A program made the position numbers and the translations under genes. The notes under the pieces are model-generated. The model made no database searches. It was not told the DNA's origin and worked only from the letters and a program-made list of their open reading frames with translations. 5,448 nucleotides of DNA from a bacterium CG2_30_54_10 (GTDB lineage Bacteria; Muiribacteriota; Ozemobacteria; Ozemobacterales; Ozemobacteraceae). Shown piece by piece: positions 5,401 to 5,448 of the stretch (positions are counted from its first letter, which is position 1; each line of letters opens with the position of its first letter). The stretch is taken from contig MNYA01000362.1 of the NCBI GenBank assembly GCA_001872985.1, positions 1-5,448 of the forward strand, given 5' to 3'.

Positions 5401-5448
5401 TTCCCGTAGAGGGGGGTGTGACCTTCGCGCAATGTGGCGACCCAAAGT

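Overview
The window is bacterial, dense and single-stranded: every gene I can support lies on the minus strand, so transcription runs from the right end (about 5230) to the left end. Strong Shine-Dalgarno sequences, a lipobox signal peptide and housekeeping genes for nucleotide-sugar and PRPP synthesis show that this is a bacterial chromosome of moderate G+C. I cannot place it in a phylum from sequence alone. The lipoprotein and nucleotide-sugar genes suit an organism with a peptidoglycan envelope.

Read in the direction of transcription, the layout is as follows. (1) 5448-5227 is a non-coding leader with a palindromic sequence and no gene. (2) A short GlmU-type UDP-N-acetylglucosamine pyrophosphorylase (5226-4207) has a complete uridyltransferase domain, but its beta-helix stops before the acetyltransferase active site. 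(3) prs, ribose-phosphate pyrophosphokinase, spans 4166-3219. (4) A 131-bp dispersed repeat (copy 2, 3063-3193) fills almost the whole prs-to-TPR gap and carries a 48-codon open frame. (5) A large TPR lipoprotein of 879 residues spans 3056-417. (6) A small C-terminally membrane-anchored protein of 82 residues spans 393-145. (7) A second copy of the repeat (131-1) ends in what looks like an intrinsic terminator. Gaps between genes are short (40, 19, -4 and 23 bases), which suggests one operon ending in copy 1.

The most interesting part is the repeat. The two copies lie in the same orientation, bracket the TPR and small-protein genes, and are about 83% identical over 129 aligned bases without a gap. 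They contain several hairpins and have near-perfect inverted ends (ATCATCTCAATAA / TTATTGAGAAGAT). Copy 2 is flanked by an exact 7-base direct repeat, CTCTATG, which contains the TPR start codon. Removing the insert and one CTCTATG restores GGAGG-6 bases-ATG, an ideal ribosome-binding site for the TPR gene. I infer that a MITE-like element inserted between that gene's ribosome-binding site and its start codon. The old ribosome-binding site now starts a 48-codon frame that runs through the element and ends with an ATGA overlap on the TPR start, so translation could be rescued by coupling.

GlmU and Prs work in neighbouring parts of central metabolism (UDP-GlcNAc for the cell wall, PRPP for nucleotides and amino acids), and glmU-prs adjacency is a familiar bacterial arrangement. 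The roles of the TPR lipoprotein and the small membrane protein are unknown.
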